Positions 41,012 through 50,230 of a DNA stretch of 64,000 bases are shown here, piece after piece. The translations under genes were made by a program, and so were the position numbers. The DNA lies in contig NZ_JAFREP010000007.1 of NCBI RefSeq assembly GCF_017377855.1, positions 310,001 through 374,000 on the forward strand, in the 5' to 3' direction. A model generated the notes under the pieces. The model saw nothing but the letters and a program-made list of their open reading frames with translations. It was not told the DNA's origin and searched no databases. The number at the start of each line of letters is the position of its first letter. Position 1 is the stretch's first letter. Source of the DNA: Acanthopleuribacter pedis. Its GTDB lineage: Bacteria > Acidobacteriota > Holophagae > Acanthopleuribacterales > Acanthopleuribacteraceae.

Positions 41012-44000
41012 ATGGGTGTTCCAACGGGTGCCCCCGACTGGGAAGTTTTTCTCAGAAGGATGGTTACTCAGGTTTTGCTATTTTCGTTTCTGTTTGCGGC
41101 GCCCCTCCCCGCGCAACAGAAACACATTCGTTTGGAGCGTTTTTCCCTCGAGAACGGCCTTTCTCAAAGTACCGTCCAGACCATTTTCCAAGACCGCCGT
41201 GGTTACATGTGGTTCGGCACCCAGGACGGCCTCAACCGCTTCGACGGCTACCGCTTTACCATTTTCAAGCGCTCTCAGGCAGAAGCCGGGGGGCTGATCG
41301 ACAACTGGATTACCGCCCTGGAAGAGGATGAACAAGGCCGCTTGTGGATTGGTACCGACGCGGGTTTGTGTTACTTCGACGAACGGTTGGAACAATTTAC
41401 CCCCGTTCCCCTGCGCAACAGCCATTTTGTCGCCGAACCCCGTGTTACCGCGCTGCAGGCGGATCGTGACGGGGGTTTGTGGATTGCGACCCAGGAGGCC
41501 GGCCTCGCTTACCTGCGCCCTAAAAGCGACTCGCTTCTTTTTTACCGTCGCCAGTCGCTCGATCCCGACAGCCTGCCCTCCGATTCCATTTCGAGCTTGC
41601 TGTTGGATGAGGATCACGGTTTGTGGGTGGGAACACCGGCGGGTTTGGCTTTGCTGGACGAAGACCGTACCGGTTTTCAGGTCGTGGTGCCCGAGGCCAC
41701 CCTGGGCGGTGGCGTCAATGCTTTGGCCCGTTTGCCGGACGGCAACCTGATTTTGGGGACCGAGGGCGCGGGTTTGTTTCGCTTTTATCCCGAGCTGGGT
41801 AAAGGCGAACCGCTGCCGATCAACTTAGCCCCGGCGCGGCAAGGTCTCAACCGCGTGCGTGCCTTGGCCGTCGGCCATCCTCACGATTTGTGGGTCGGCA
41901 CCTTTGACGGCTTGATTAACCTCAACTTGGCCACCGGGAAGAGCCGCGTTTTCCGCCACGATCCCACCGAGGCCACCAGCTTGTGTCACGATGTGGTTTG
42001 GTCGCTGCAAATCGACCGCGGTGGTTTGTTGTGGGTCGGTACCTTTAGCGGACTCAACAAACACAATCCCGAATCGCGGGCCTTTAACCATTACCGCTTC
42101 CTTGCGGCGCGTGACGCCGACAGTACCTCCGCCCAAATTAACCGGATTCGGGCGCCCGCCGTGGATCCCGATGCGCCGGACGCGGTGTTGTGGGTCGGCA
42201 CCGATACCGGTTTGTTGCGCTTTGATCGTGAAAATGACCAGGTCAAACGCTTTGTCGCCGATCCAAATCGAGCCGGTGCGCTTTCTTCCGGTCGCGTATC
42301 CGATCTTTTGTTCGATCCCGAGGGGTTGTTGTTGATCGGCACCATTGGCGGCGGCCTCAATGTTTTAGACCGTGAGAAGGGCGTGTTTCGCGCTTTTCGC
42401 CACGATCCCAACGATGTGCGCAGCATCAGTTCGGATCGCATCCGCGGTTTATTTTCCGACAAAAACGGTGTGTTCTGGATTTGCACCGACAAGGGTTTGA
42501 ATCAGTTTGATCGCGAAACCGAACGCTTCTTGCGGTTAACCCATCGACCAGATCAACCCAACTCTTTGGCGGGCGATTTTGTGTGGCGCATGGTTCAGGA
42601 CTGGCAGGATCGTTATTGGGTCGCCACCTTTAGCGGCCTAACCCACATGTCGGCCGATACCAAACGCTTTGTGAACTATCATCACGAGCCCGGCGATCCC
42701 GCGAGCATCAGCCACAACCGCATTTTTTCGGTTTACGTGGATTCGGGACGGAAGGTGCTTTGGTTGGGCACCCTCGGCGGCGGTCTCAACCGCTTTGATC
42801 CCGAGACCGGAAAGGCAGTGCGTTACAACGAAAGCCACGGCATGGCCAACGATGTGGTGTACGGCATTCTTGAGGACGACGAACACTACCTGTGGATGAG
42901 CACCAACCTGGGCATTTCGCGCTTTGACCCCGAAACCCAGGTGTTCCGCAACTACCGCGCCCAAGACGGCTTGCAAAACAATGAATTTAACAACACGGCC
43001 TACGCGCGCTTGCCTTCCGGCGAGCTGTTTTTCGGCGGCATTAACGGGTTCAACCTCTTTCAGCCGACGGATATACGGGACAATCCGCTGGCACCCCCGG
43101 TCGTGTTGACGCGCTTTTTGCGCTACAACCAGGAAGTTCCGCTGCGACGGCAGAGCGAGGCGTCGCCCCTGTTGCTGCCCATCGATCACATGAAAAGCCT
43201 GAACCTGGATTACGAGGACGGGGTCTTTTCGTTTGAATTCGCGGCCCTCGATTACGCCGACCCGACCCAAAACAAATATGCCTACATGCTGGAAGGGCTC
43301 GACGAAAGCTGGATCTACACCGACGCCTCACGGCGGTTTGCCACTTATACCAACTTGGATCCCGGCAGTTATCGGTTCCGCGTCATCGCGGGCAACCGCG
43401 ACGGTGTCTGGAACCGGACCGGGAAATCCATTCCCATCCACATCGCACCGCCTTGGTGGCGTTCCTACCCGGCCCAGATCCTCTACATCGTTGTGCTTCT
43501 TTCCCTGCTGGCGTTGTTGTACCAAAATCAAAGGCGCAAGCTGGCTTTGGCACGTGCCCTGAGCGACCGACAGCGTCAAATAAACGAATCGCTGTTGCAG
43601 GTTAACGCCCTGAAGGATCAGTTCTTGGCCAATACCTCGCACGAATTGCGCACCCCGCTCAATGGGATCATCGGCCTGGCGGAAACCCTGCGTGACGGCG
43701 TGGCCGGCCCCCTTCCCGCCGAGGCCAACAAACAGTTGGGAACCATCGTTGCCTTTGGACGGCGCTTGTCGAATCTGGTCAACGACATTCTCGATTTCGC
43801 CAAATTACGCCATCACCAACTGGAACTCAATTGCCAGCCGGTCGATTTACATGTTCTGGTGGACCAGGTGTTCCAAGTAGCCGCGCCGCTGATTAACCGC
43901 AAAAAAATCAAACTCATTAATAATGTATCACCGCGAACCCCCTTGATCTGGGGCGACGAACAACGTTTGGAGCAGGTGCTTTTTAACCTAATTGGGAATG

Positions 44001-45853
44001 CCGTTAAATTTACCGACGAGGGCCGCATTGAGGTGGGAGCCGAAATTCGCAAAAACTTCCTCACGCTTTCCGTGGCCGATACCGGGGTCGGTATCGCCGA
44101 CGCCGATCAGAAACGGATTTTTGAGTCGTTCGAACAGTTGTCCATGCCGGAAAACGGGGGACAGGGCGGCACCGGGTTGGGTCTCGCCATTTGTCGCGAA
44201 ATTGTCGAGCGTCACGGCGGCACCATTTGGGTGGACTCCTCGCCGGGCGCCGGCTCGACCTTTAGCTTTTCGCTACCGCTCAAACCCGTGGTCACACAGC
44301 GCTCCCAACCCGTTGCCGCGGCGGTGCCGGCGTCCACCCAGCCCGACGGAAGCGATCCCCATATTCCCTTGCCGACCCCCGCGGAACAGGGGGGTGGTCG
44401 TCGCGGACGGATTCTGATTATCGACGACGAACCCGTGAACCGCCAGGTGCTCGGCAGTCATTTGCTTTTGGCCGGCTACGAGATTGAGGAACTGGCCAAT
44501 GGTCAGGACACCTTGGCCCGCTTTAACCTGAACCACGAAGACATCCCGCCGGAAACCCGCGAGGCGCCCGATGTCGACCTCATTATTCTCGACATCATGA
44601 TGCCTGGCATTTCCGGTTACGAAGTGTGTCGTCAGATTCGCAAAGTGCACCCGGAACAAGACTTACCTATTCTGTTTTTGTCGGCACGCAACCAGGCTAA
44701 GGATTTGGCAACCGGGTTCGACGCCGGCGGCAGCGATTACCTCAACAAACCCATTATCAAAAGCGAACTCTTGGCACGCGTCAAACACCACCTTTCCCTG
44801 CTAGAAGGTTCGCGCCTGCTGGAGAGCAAGGTGCGCACCCGCACCGCCGAACTGCGCGAGACCTTGCTGAAATTGGTCGAGGCCCAGCGGCGTTTGTTGG
44901 ATCAAGCGCACGACGCCGGCATGGCCGAGATGGCCGCCAACCTCATGCATCAGGTCGGCAACAACCTAAACAACATGGTCAGTTCCGCGGAACAGGTGGT
45001 GCTCCTCGCCGGGGGTGACGAACCCGTCCATCTGTTGCGCCGCCTCCACGGATTGTTAGAACAACATCGTGACGATCTGGGTACCTTTATGAGCGAGGAC
45101 CCGCGCGGTCGCAAGTTCCCCGACGCCCTGCGACAGTTGGCCGAGCACCTGGATGAATGGCGTGAGGAAATTCACGGTGAATCAACCCAATTGGCCACCC
45201 AGGTGGATCGCCTCGGCGAGGTGCTGCGGGCCCAGGAACAATTCCTGCAGGTGCCGCGATTCAAAACCCAAACCGACATCAACCAAATCGTGTCCGAAAT
45301 GCTCGAGATGGAAGAGACCTACTTTAAGAACCAAGGCATTTTTGTACGGAGTTCGTTAAATCCCGTTCCCGCCTTATCCCTCGAAAAACCGCGCCTGTGC
45401 CACGTGCTGTTGTTTGTTTTGAAAAACGCCGCCGAGGCCTTGCTGCAACACGCCTCGCTGAGTACCCGTTGGATTTCGGTGGAAACCAAGCGGGAAGAAA
45501 ACGGCTGTGTGATTACCGTGGAGGACAACGGTATCGGGATGGATGCCGAGCAACTCCAGCACATTTATCAGGAAGGTTACTCCACCAAAGAGAACCATCT
45601 GGGGTTTGGGCTCCATTACTGCGGCAACACCATGCAGGAATTAGGCGGTCGCATTGAGATTTTCAGCCCCGGGGTGGAACGTGGAGCGCGGGTTCGCCTT
45701 TGGTTACCGGTGGACGACGGCGCGGATGAGGGTACCTTGGACGAGGAGCAACGTCTTCATGAAGACGGTCCCCCCGTTGCGCGACCGGTTCGCCGAAATA
45801 AGGCTCGCGAAAACACACCCGAACACCAACCCGCGGAAATAGGAAACCCTTAA
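41012..45853 (+). CDS. hybrid sensor with periplasmic propeller and two kinase modules
   Basis: A 1,613-residue sensor. After a signal sequence (VTQVLLFSFLFAAPLPAQQ) come about 14 Reg_prop blades such as MWFGTQDGLNRFDGYRF (two seven-bladed propellers, to ~750), a Y_Y_Y domain, a TM helix (about 825-842), HisKA with His in NTSHELRTPLNG (about 875), HATPase (TGVGIAD, GGTGLGLAICREI) and a receiver (LIIDDEP; Asp in LIILDIMMPG, about 1190). Unusually a second kinase follows: an H-box-like AEMAANLMHQVGNNLNNMV (about 1304) and a second HATPase (VEDNGIGMDAEQ, LGFGLHYCGNTM). No DNA-binding output domain. Start taken at ATG 41012 (GAGG 5 bases upstream); the frame opens at 40958. Confidence 0.88.
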   Translation: MGVPTGAPDWEVFLRRMVTQVLLFSFLFAAPLPAQQKHIRLERFSLENGLSQSTVQTIFQDRRGYMWFGTQDGLNRFDGYRFTIFKRSQAEAGGLIDNWITALEEDEQGRLWIGTDAGLCYFDERLEQFTPVPLRNSHFVAEPRVTALQADRDGGLWIATQEAGLAYLRPKSDSLLFYRRQSLDPDSLPSDSISSLLLDEDHGLWVGTPAGLALLDEDRTGFQVVVPEATLGGGVNALARLPDGNLILGTEGAGLFRFYPELGKGEPLPINLAPARQGLNRVRALAVGHPHDLWVGTFDGLINLNLATGKSRVFRHDPTEATSLCHDVVWSLQIDRGGLLWVGTFSGLNKHNPESRAFNHYRFLAARDADSTSAQINRIRAPAVDPDAPDAVLWVGTDTGLLRFDRENDQVKRFVADPNRAGALSSGRVSDLLFDPEGLLLIGTIGGGLNVLDREKGVFRAFRHDPNDVRSISSDRIRGLFSDKNGVFWICTDKGLNQFDRETERFLRLTHRPDQPNSLAGDFVWRMVQDWQDRYWVATFSGLTHMSADTKRFVNYHHEPGDPASISHNRIFSVYVDSGRKVLWLGTLGGGLNRFDPETGKAVRYNESHGMANDVVYGILEDDEHYLWMSTNLGISRFDPETQVFRNYRAQDGLQNNEFNNTAYARLPSGELFFGGINGFNLFQPTDIRDNPLAPPVVLTRFLRYNQEVPLRRQSEASPLLLPIDHMKSLNLDYEDGVFSFEFAALDYADPTQNKYAYMLEGLDESWIYTDASRRFATYTNLDPGSYRFRVIAGNRDGVWNRTGKSIPIHIAPPWWRSYPAQILYIVVLLSLLALLYQNQRRKLALARALSDRQRQINESLLQVNALKDQFLANTSHELRTPLNGIIGLAETLRDGVAGPLPAEANKQLGTIVAFGRRLSNLVNDILDFAKLRHHQLELNCQPVDLHVLVDQVFQVAAPLINRKKIKLINNVSPRTPLIWGDEQRLEQVLFNLIGNAVKFTDEGRIEVGAEIRKNFLTLSVADTGVGIADADQKRIFESFEQLSMPENGGQGGTGLGLAICREIVERHGGTIWVDSSPGAGSTFSFSLPLKPVVTQRSQPVAAAVPASTQPDGSDPHIPLPTPAEQGGGRRGRILIIDDEPVNRQVLGSHLLLAGYEIEELANGQDTLARFNLNHEDIPPETREAPDVDLIILDIMMPGISGYEVCRQIRKVHPEQDLPILFLSARNQAKDLATGFDAGGSDYLNKPIIKSELLARVKHHLSLLEGSRLLESKVRTRTAELRETLLKLVEAQRRLLDQAHDAGMAEMAANLMHQVGNNLNNMVSSAEQVVLLAGGDEPVHLLRRLHGLLEQHRDDLGTFMSEDPRGRKFPDALRQLAEHLDEWREEIHGESTQLATQVDRLGEVLRAQEQFLQVPRFKTQTDINQIVSEMLEMEETYFKNQGIFVRSSLNPVPALSLEKPRLCHVLLFVLKNAAEALLQHASLSTRWISVETKREENGCVITVEDNGIGMDAEQLQHIYQEGYSTKENHLGFGLHYCGNTMQELGGRIEIFSPGVERGARVRLWLPVDDGADEGTLDEEQRLHEDGPPVARPVRRNKARENTPEHQPAEIGNP

Positions 45854-45872
45854 GGGCTGCAACCAAGCAGGG

Positions 45873-46334
45873 TTAAAGGACGGCCGCCGCTCGTTTCACG
45901 GTGACGGTCGGCGGCGTTTCCAATTCGGCTTCCAGATGGTTGGCCCACAATTGAAAATACAACACCACATCGTCGCGGCGGCGGTAATCGAGGTTGCGAT
46001 CTTGGATCGGTAATTGGGCCTGCACCGCGCGGTCTGACAACCGTTCCAAGTGGACCAGGTCGTCTTTGCTCAGGCCCAATCCGAGCAACGTCTCGATGAC
46101 CACATCAATCGGGTATTTGCTGCCGGGACAATAGGCCACCGCTTGCTCCGCCCAGTCGCCGGGTTTTTGGAGCGCGTATTGATGAATTTCGGCATGGGTC
46201 AGCTTGGTGACGGTTTGGGCCAAATGCCCACAGTTGCACTTGCCCATGTGGGTCCAGCCATAGGCGTCGCCGGTCATCAGCCTTTCGGCCGTCTCGCGCA
46301 ACGCGGCAATTAAATCGGAGCTTGCTTTCGCCAT
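45873..46334 (-). CDS. conserved-looking protein with a Cys motif, unknown function
   Basis: A 153-residue soluble protein. The start at ATG 46334 follows GAGGAGGA; an upstream frame to 46415 has no site. The most striking part is GDAYGWTHMGKCNCGHLAQ (residues about 21-39), with Cys-Asn-Cys-Gly-His that could bind metal. A second Cys lies in YCPGSKYPIDVVIETLLGLG. The C-terminus contains helices of an amphipathic type. It is convergent with the sensor kinase gene. I do not recognise the family and assign no function. Confidence 0.7.
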   Translation of the reverse strand: MAKASSDLIAALRETAERLMTGDAYGWTHMGKCNCGHLAQTVTKLTHAEIHQYALQKPGDWAEQAVAYCPGSKYPIDVVIETLLGLGLSKDDLVHLERLSDRAVQAQLPIQDRNLDYRRRDDVVLYFQLWANHLEAELETPPTVTVKRAAAVL

Positions 46335-46439
46335 CGGTATCCTCCTCAACGAGAACGCGGGTTTCTGTGTCGACGGTAGGTCCTGCTCATGGAGGTTAAG
46401 ACTGGACGAACTCACGGGGAAGCAGGTGATTTTTCAGAG
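46335..46439. other. start-side spacer of the Cys-motif gene
   Basis: Leader of the minus-strand gene at 45873-46334. No promoter was assigned. The imperfect palindrome begins at 46440. Confidence 0.4.
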
Positions 46440-46625
46440 TTAAACCTAAGCGGCGCGATAAGAGTGGGAGATTTTGGCTAAAGATCTGGAGCGAAATGGC
46501 TTGGAAAAAGCGGACCGGGGTCGCGCAAGACGCGCACCCGGTCGGTGCGATAAGCACTTTTACAGGCCGTTGCAGCCCAGAGGTTTAGCCAAAATCTCCG
46601 CGAGTTATCGCGCTTTTTAGGTTAA
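46440..46625. repeat. 186-bp imperfect palindrome (MITE or structured RNA)
   Basis: The outer arms TTAAACCTAAGCGGCGCGAT.. (46440-46482) and ..ATCGCGCTTTTTAGGTTAA (46584-46625) are imperfectly complementary over about 42 bases, sharing GCGATAA, GGAGATTTTGGCTAAA. The inner part continues the symmetry: CTGGAGC..ATGGCTTG against CAGGCCGTTGCAGCCCAG, and the centre ACCGGGG-TCGCGC / GCGCACCCGGT. The transcript would fold into one long hairpin. No open frame of note lies in it. Confidence 0.75.
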
Positions 46626-47034
46626 AGGGTATCGATGGAAATAGGCCGACAAAATCTGTTGAAGATTCTAACAAATCACGGCCGGTGCGACCATCGTCGT
46701 CCTATCTTCTTTTTTAAAGGAGCGGCGAGGATTTGAAGTGCGGTGTGAAAAGATTTTGACGGGCACAAAATAGCGGTTGTTTGAATTGGTGGGGGTGTCG
46801 ATTTTGAGGTGGCGTGGATCTGCCGGGAAACCTTCCGTGTTTATTGGCGTAAAAAGGCATGTATACTGCACTCAATGTGGTCGCGTGCCCAAAGAAAACC
46901 TATACCTTCATGATTTGGCGGCAATCAATACAGCCTTTTCCCCACGTACGTGTTCGATCCGGCTATTCGTCCAAATCTCGCTTTGGCACCACCTGAATGC
47001 ACTCAAAACCATCTTTTACTTAGGTAGGGTAGTG
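46626..47034. other. leader region of the exported methyltransferase
   Basis: TATACT at 46862-46867 could be a -10 box, with a poor -35 (TTATTG, 15 bases upstream). The methyltransferase frame is open upstream to 46777, but the upstream part lacks a ribosome site and resembles chance translation, while ATG 47035 gives a clean signal peptide. No gene otherwise. Confidence 0.4.
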
Positions 47035-47868
47035 ATGAATCAATTCTCTAAGTTCGCCAAGGTCCTTTGCCTGTGCGTGCTCGCGGCCTTGTCCGCCGCG
47101 GCAATGGCCGGCGACGGTCATCAAAGCGAAAAGAAGCTGAAAAAAATCGCCGAGGGTGAACACCGTTCCGATGCGAATAAAGCGCGTAACGACAGCCGCA
47201 ATCCCGCGGAAACGCTGGCCTTTTTCGGGTTAAAGCCCGACATGACCGTGGTCGAAATTTGGCCCGGCGGCGGTTGGTACACCGAGGTTTTGGCACCGTA
47301 TGTCAACGGCAAAGGTCAGTACATCGCGGCTGCTTTCCCCAAAAATCCCGAGCACAAATACGCCGAATACTTCAAAAAAGCCAACAAGAAGCTGGCTGAA
47401 AAATTGGAAAAAGACAAAGCGGTTTACGGCAACGTCACCATGGCCCAGTACTTCCCCGAAAACGATCTGTGGGAGTTGGGGCCCGCCGGCAAAACCGACA
47501 TGATCCTGACCTTCCGCAATCTTCACAACTGGATGCCCGGCCTGGAAAAGTCGTTCCAAGCTTTTTACGACAACCTTAAACCCGGTGGGGTTTTGGGTGT
47601 GGTCGAGCACCGTACCCAAGCCGAGCAAGATCCCAAGGCCGAAAACGGTTACATGAACCAAGACTACGTGATTGAAATCGCCAAAAAAGTTGGTTTCAAG
47701 TTGGCCGGTTCTTCCGAGGTGAACGCCAACGCCAAGGATAAAGCGGATCACCCTCAAGGTGTTTGGACGCTGCCGCCCACCTTGGCGCTGGGTGAAAAGG
47801 ACGCCGACAAGTACAAAGCCATCGGCGAGTCTGATCGCATGACGCTCAAGTTCGTGAAACCGAACTAA
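47035..47868 (+). CDS. exported SAM-dependent methyltransferase-like protein
   Basis: A 277-residue protein with a class I methyltransferase core: the glycine loop VVEIWPGGGWYTEVLAPYV (motif I) and the following NLKPGGVLGVVEHR. The N-terminus is a typical Sec signal peptide (FAKVLCLCVLAALSAAAMAGDG), so the enzyme would be periplasmic, odd because SAM is cytoplasmic. Related exported proteins are annotated as methyltransferases in several Proteobacteria, but their substrate is unknown and the activity unproven. ATG 47035 with AGGG upstream. Many Lys in the middle (residues 100-140) give it a basic helical insert. Confidence 0.8.
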   Translation: MNQFSKFAKVLCLCVLAALSAAAMAGDGHQSEKKLKKIAEGEHRSDANKARNDSRNPAETLAFFGLKPDMTVVEIWPGGGWYTEVLAPYVNGKGQYIAAAFPKNPEHKYAEYFKKANKKLAEKLEKDKAVYGNVTMAQYFPENDLWELGPAGKTDMILTFRNLHNWMPGLEKSFQAFYDNLKPGGVLGVVEHRTQAEQDPKAENGYMNQDYVIEIAKKVGFKLAGSSEVNANAKDKADHPQGVWTLPPTLALGEKDADKYKAIGESDRMTLKFVKPN

Positions 47869-47889
47869 GAAAACACGAAGCATGAAATG

Positions 47890-47927
47890 CGCGTCGTCTC
47901 GCAAGAGGCGGCGCGTTTTCTGTTTTT
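47890..47927 (+). terminator. terminator after the methyltransferase-like gene
   Basis: CGCGTCGTCTC (47890-47900) pairs with GAGGCGGCGCG (47905-47915), 11 pairs with two G-U, across a GCAA loop, then TTTTCTGTTTTT. A standard intrinsic terminator. Confidence 0.85.
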
Positions 47928-47953
47928 GGAGCGATGAGGATCCAGCCTGCAAT

Positions 47954-48003
47954 GCTCACAAGGCTTTCAGCTTCTCGCGACGAATCCTCGTGAGCAATGC
48001 GGG
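47954..48003. repeat. dispersed REP-like hairpin repeat
   Basis: GCTCACAAGG (47954-47963) is nearly complementary to CCTCGTGAGC (47986-47995), enclosing CTTTCAGCTTCTCGCGACG; AATGCGGGC follows. The same segment, with a few substitutions, occurs at 26180-26228, so this is a dispersed repeat. It abuts the stop codon of the MATE gene and may stabilise its transcript end. Confidence 0.75.
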
Positions 48004-49350
48004 CTAAACCTGGGCGCGGATCCAGTTTCCTTGGGTGAGGCTGGCCACGAAGGTGAGGAACAGTAAGAACCGATAACTGATCATGCAAACCCAGAGACCC
48101 GTGAGGTCGAAGCCGCCCCAAGTAACCGCGGCATAACTCGCGGGCAGGAAAAGCAACCATTGGTTGACGAAGGAAATGACCAGCACGCGGCGCGCGCTAC
48201 CGCCGCCCAGGTGGGCGTGCATCAGGACGATGGCCGCCGCATCGTAGCTCTGGCTGAGGCCCATCAGCACCATCGGTGTCAGCGCAATGTGAATGACGGC
48301 CGGTTCTTGGATGAACCAATCCAGGAAAAAGGCGGGAAAAAGGGCGAAACAGGCGCCGATGAGGGTCAGGGTGGTGCAGGTCATAAATAAAGCGGTGTGT
48401 ACCCAACGCCTAGCCTCATCGGGTTGTCCTTCGCCGACGGCGTGGCCCACCAGGGTGAGGGTGGCAATGCCGAAGCCGAGCCCGATTAAGGTGCAGAGCA
48501 GAGCCAAGCGGATGAGCACGCTGGTTGCGGCCAGTGCGTCCGTGCTGATTTTGCCCGCGATGACGAAGTACAGCATGAAGCCCAGGGCGAGGCTAAATGA
48601 CTGGAAACAGTTAGGAATCGCCTGGCGAAGCAAGCTTTTCATGCCGCCTAAATCAACTGCTTTCCAATGCAAGGTCGCTCCTGGCTCGCGGTGCTTGAGG
48701 AACAGGCGGATGTAGTTCAGCGTGCCCAGGATGGTCGCGATAAGCGTGCCCAGAGCGGCCCCGTTGGTTTCGAGGCGCGGTAGCCCCGCGATGCCGAAAA
48801 TGAGCAAGTAGTTGAGTAGGATGTTGATTGGGTGCATCATCAGCAGCGTTTGCATGTAGAGGTTGGGTTTCTTGATACCGTTGAAAAAACCGCGGAAGCC
48901 AAAGTTGACACCCATGAACACCAAGCTGAGCGCACGGATTTGAAAGTATTCGCCGCCGAGGGTGCAGACCGCGGGGTCGTCGTTAAAAAAATGAAAGAGG
49001 GGAGCGGCCGATGTAAACAAGAGCCAGGTGTAGGGGATGCCGAACCCAACCGCGAGGTAGAGACTGTTGACCATGGATTGATGCAGGCGTGCGCTATCGC
49101 CCTCGCCGAGCCGTCGGGCCGTTTGGGTCTGGACCGCCGGGCTTAAGCCCTGGAAGACGGCGACCACCGCCCACAACATCATGCCCGCGAAGCCGACACC
49201 GGCCAGCGCTGTTTTGCCTAAGGTGCCGACCATGGCCGTATCGACCAGGTTCATGAGGTTTTGGGAACTGAGCGCGAGAATGATAGGGGCGGCCAGGTGC
49301 CATACCTTGCGCTGGCGGGCGAAGGCGAGCACGGGTTCGGGTTGCGCCAT
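48004..49350 (-). CDS. MATE-family multidrug/cation exporter
   Basis: A 448-residue inner-membrane exporter with about 12 hydrophobic segments in two halves, the MATE/NorM fold; drug or metabolite extrusion is driven by Na+ or H+. The N-terminal RQRKVWHLAAPIILALSSQ and the loop NLVDTAMVGTLGKTALAGV are typical. It sits 1 base from the prepilin-peptidase-like gene, so both share a transcript. ATG 49350. Confidence 0.92.
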   Translation of the reverse strand: MAQPEPVLAFARQRKVWHLAAPIILALSSQNLMNLVDTAMVGTLGKTALAGVGFAGMMLWAVVAVFQGLSPAVQTQTARRLGEGDSARLHQSMVNSLYLAVGFGIPYTWLLFTSAAPLFHFFNDDPAVCTLGGEYFQIRALSLVFMGVNFGFRGFFNGIKKPNLYMQTLLMMHPINILLNYLLIFGIAGLPRLETNGAALGTLIATILGTLNYIRLFLKHREPGATLHWKAVDLGGMKSLLRQAIPNCFQSFSLALGFMLYFVIAGKISTDALAATSVLIRLALLCTLIGLGFGIATLTLVGHAVGEGQPDEARRWVHTALFMTCTTLTLIGACFALFPAFFLDWFIQEPAVIHIALTPMVLMGLSQSYDAAAIVLMHAHLGGGSARRVLVISFVNQWLLFLPASYAAVTWGGFDLTGLWVCMISYRFLLFLTFVASLTQGNWIRAQV

Positions 49351-49351
49351 G

Positions 49352-50230
49352 TCAGGATTCGAATTTGTCGTTCATTTGGTCGTAGTCCTCTTCGATTTCG
49401 GCCTCGTATTGGGCCGCGCGGCGTTTCATGCGAATCACGAGGAAAAACACAACGCCGATCAGGACCAGGGAGATCGCCATCAGAGCTTGTGGCGGCAGGT
49501 CATACAATGCTTCGTTGTAGTGGATGAACCCATTGATGAGCTCATCACGGAAGAGCAGCATGCTAAAGCAACCCATACCCAGGGCCGGCCCAAACGGCGC
49601 GTGCGGCGTTTTGAACAACAGCTTCCAGATCAGCCCGGTGATGACGCCGATCAGGCAGGCGGGCAACAGGGAGAAACACACCATTTGCGGTCCGAGGAAG
49701 GCGCCGGCGGTGAGCATGAGGTACGCGTCGCCCAGGCCCATGGCCTCCATTTGGAGCAAGCTCGAAAAAATGCGCCGGATGACTTCCATCATCATAAAAC
49801 CGGCGGCGGCGCCGGTGATCGCCAGCATGATGCCCGCGGTAAGTTCCTGGTGGGGCGGTACGCCGAACATGAGCAGCAACCGTTCGTGGCCCAACATCGC
49901 GATGACGTCTTGCGGGAACAAAATCGTGCAGGCCATGCCGACCGGTGCGGTGTAAAGGGTGAAGCTGTCGGGAATGTATTTGGTGGCGTAGTCACTGACC
50001 GCGATCGCGACAAATACGGAGGTTAGGAAAAACCATTTGAGCTGGGCGATGCCGTAACCCAGTCGCCACGCGACCAGCAGGAACAAGCCGGCCGTGACCA
50101 GTTCGACCCAAGGAAACATAAAAACCGGTTTCTTGTCTTTGAGCTTGAGCGCACGCGGGACCAGGTAACGAATGCCGTGTCCGACGAGGGCGCCGGCGAT
50201 CAGCGTGACGATCAAAACCACGTTATTCAT
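49352..50230 (-). CDS. prepilin-peptidase-like (A24) membrane protease
   Basis: A 292-residue polytopic protein of the type IV prepilin peptidase family. The two catalytic aspartates are in AIAVSDYATKYIPDSFTL (Asp80) and AMGLGDAYLMLTAG (Asp168, GxGD motif). The cytoplasmic N-terminal methylase domain with its Cys zinc motif is absent: the segment between TM1 and PWVELVTAGLFLL is only about 15 residues, so it may cleave but not methylate prepilins. ATG 50230 has GGAGA 9 bases upstream and overlaps the phosphodiesterase gene by 8 bases. No pilin gene is nearby. Confidence 0.8.
   Translation of the reverse strand: MNNVVLIVTLIAGALVGHGIRYLVPRALKLKDKKPVFMFPWVELVTAGLFLLVAWRLGYGIAQLKWFFLTSVFVAIAVSDYATKYIPDSFTLYTAPVGMACTILFPQDVIAMLGHERLLLMFGVPPHQELTAGIMLAITGAAAGFMMMEVIRRIFSSLLQMEAMGLGDAYLMLTAGAFLGPQMVCFSLLPACLIGVITGLIWKLLFKTPHAPFGPALGMGCFSMLLFRDELINGFIHYNEALYDLPPQALMAISLVLIGVVFFLVIRMKRRAAQYEAEIEEDYDQMNDKFES

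Noticed and set aside
46777..47034. upstream extension of the methyltransferase-like protein
   Set aside because: It would bury the signal peptide behind 86 unlike residues; ATG 47035 has its own ribosome site.
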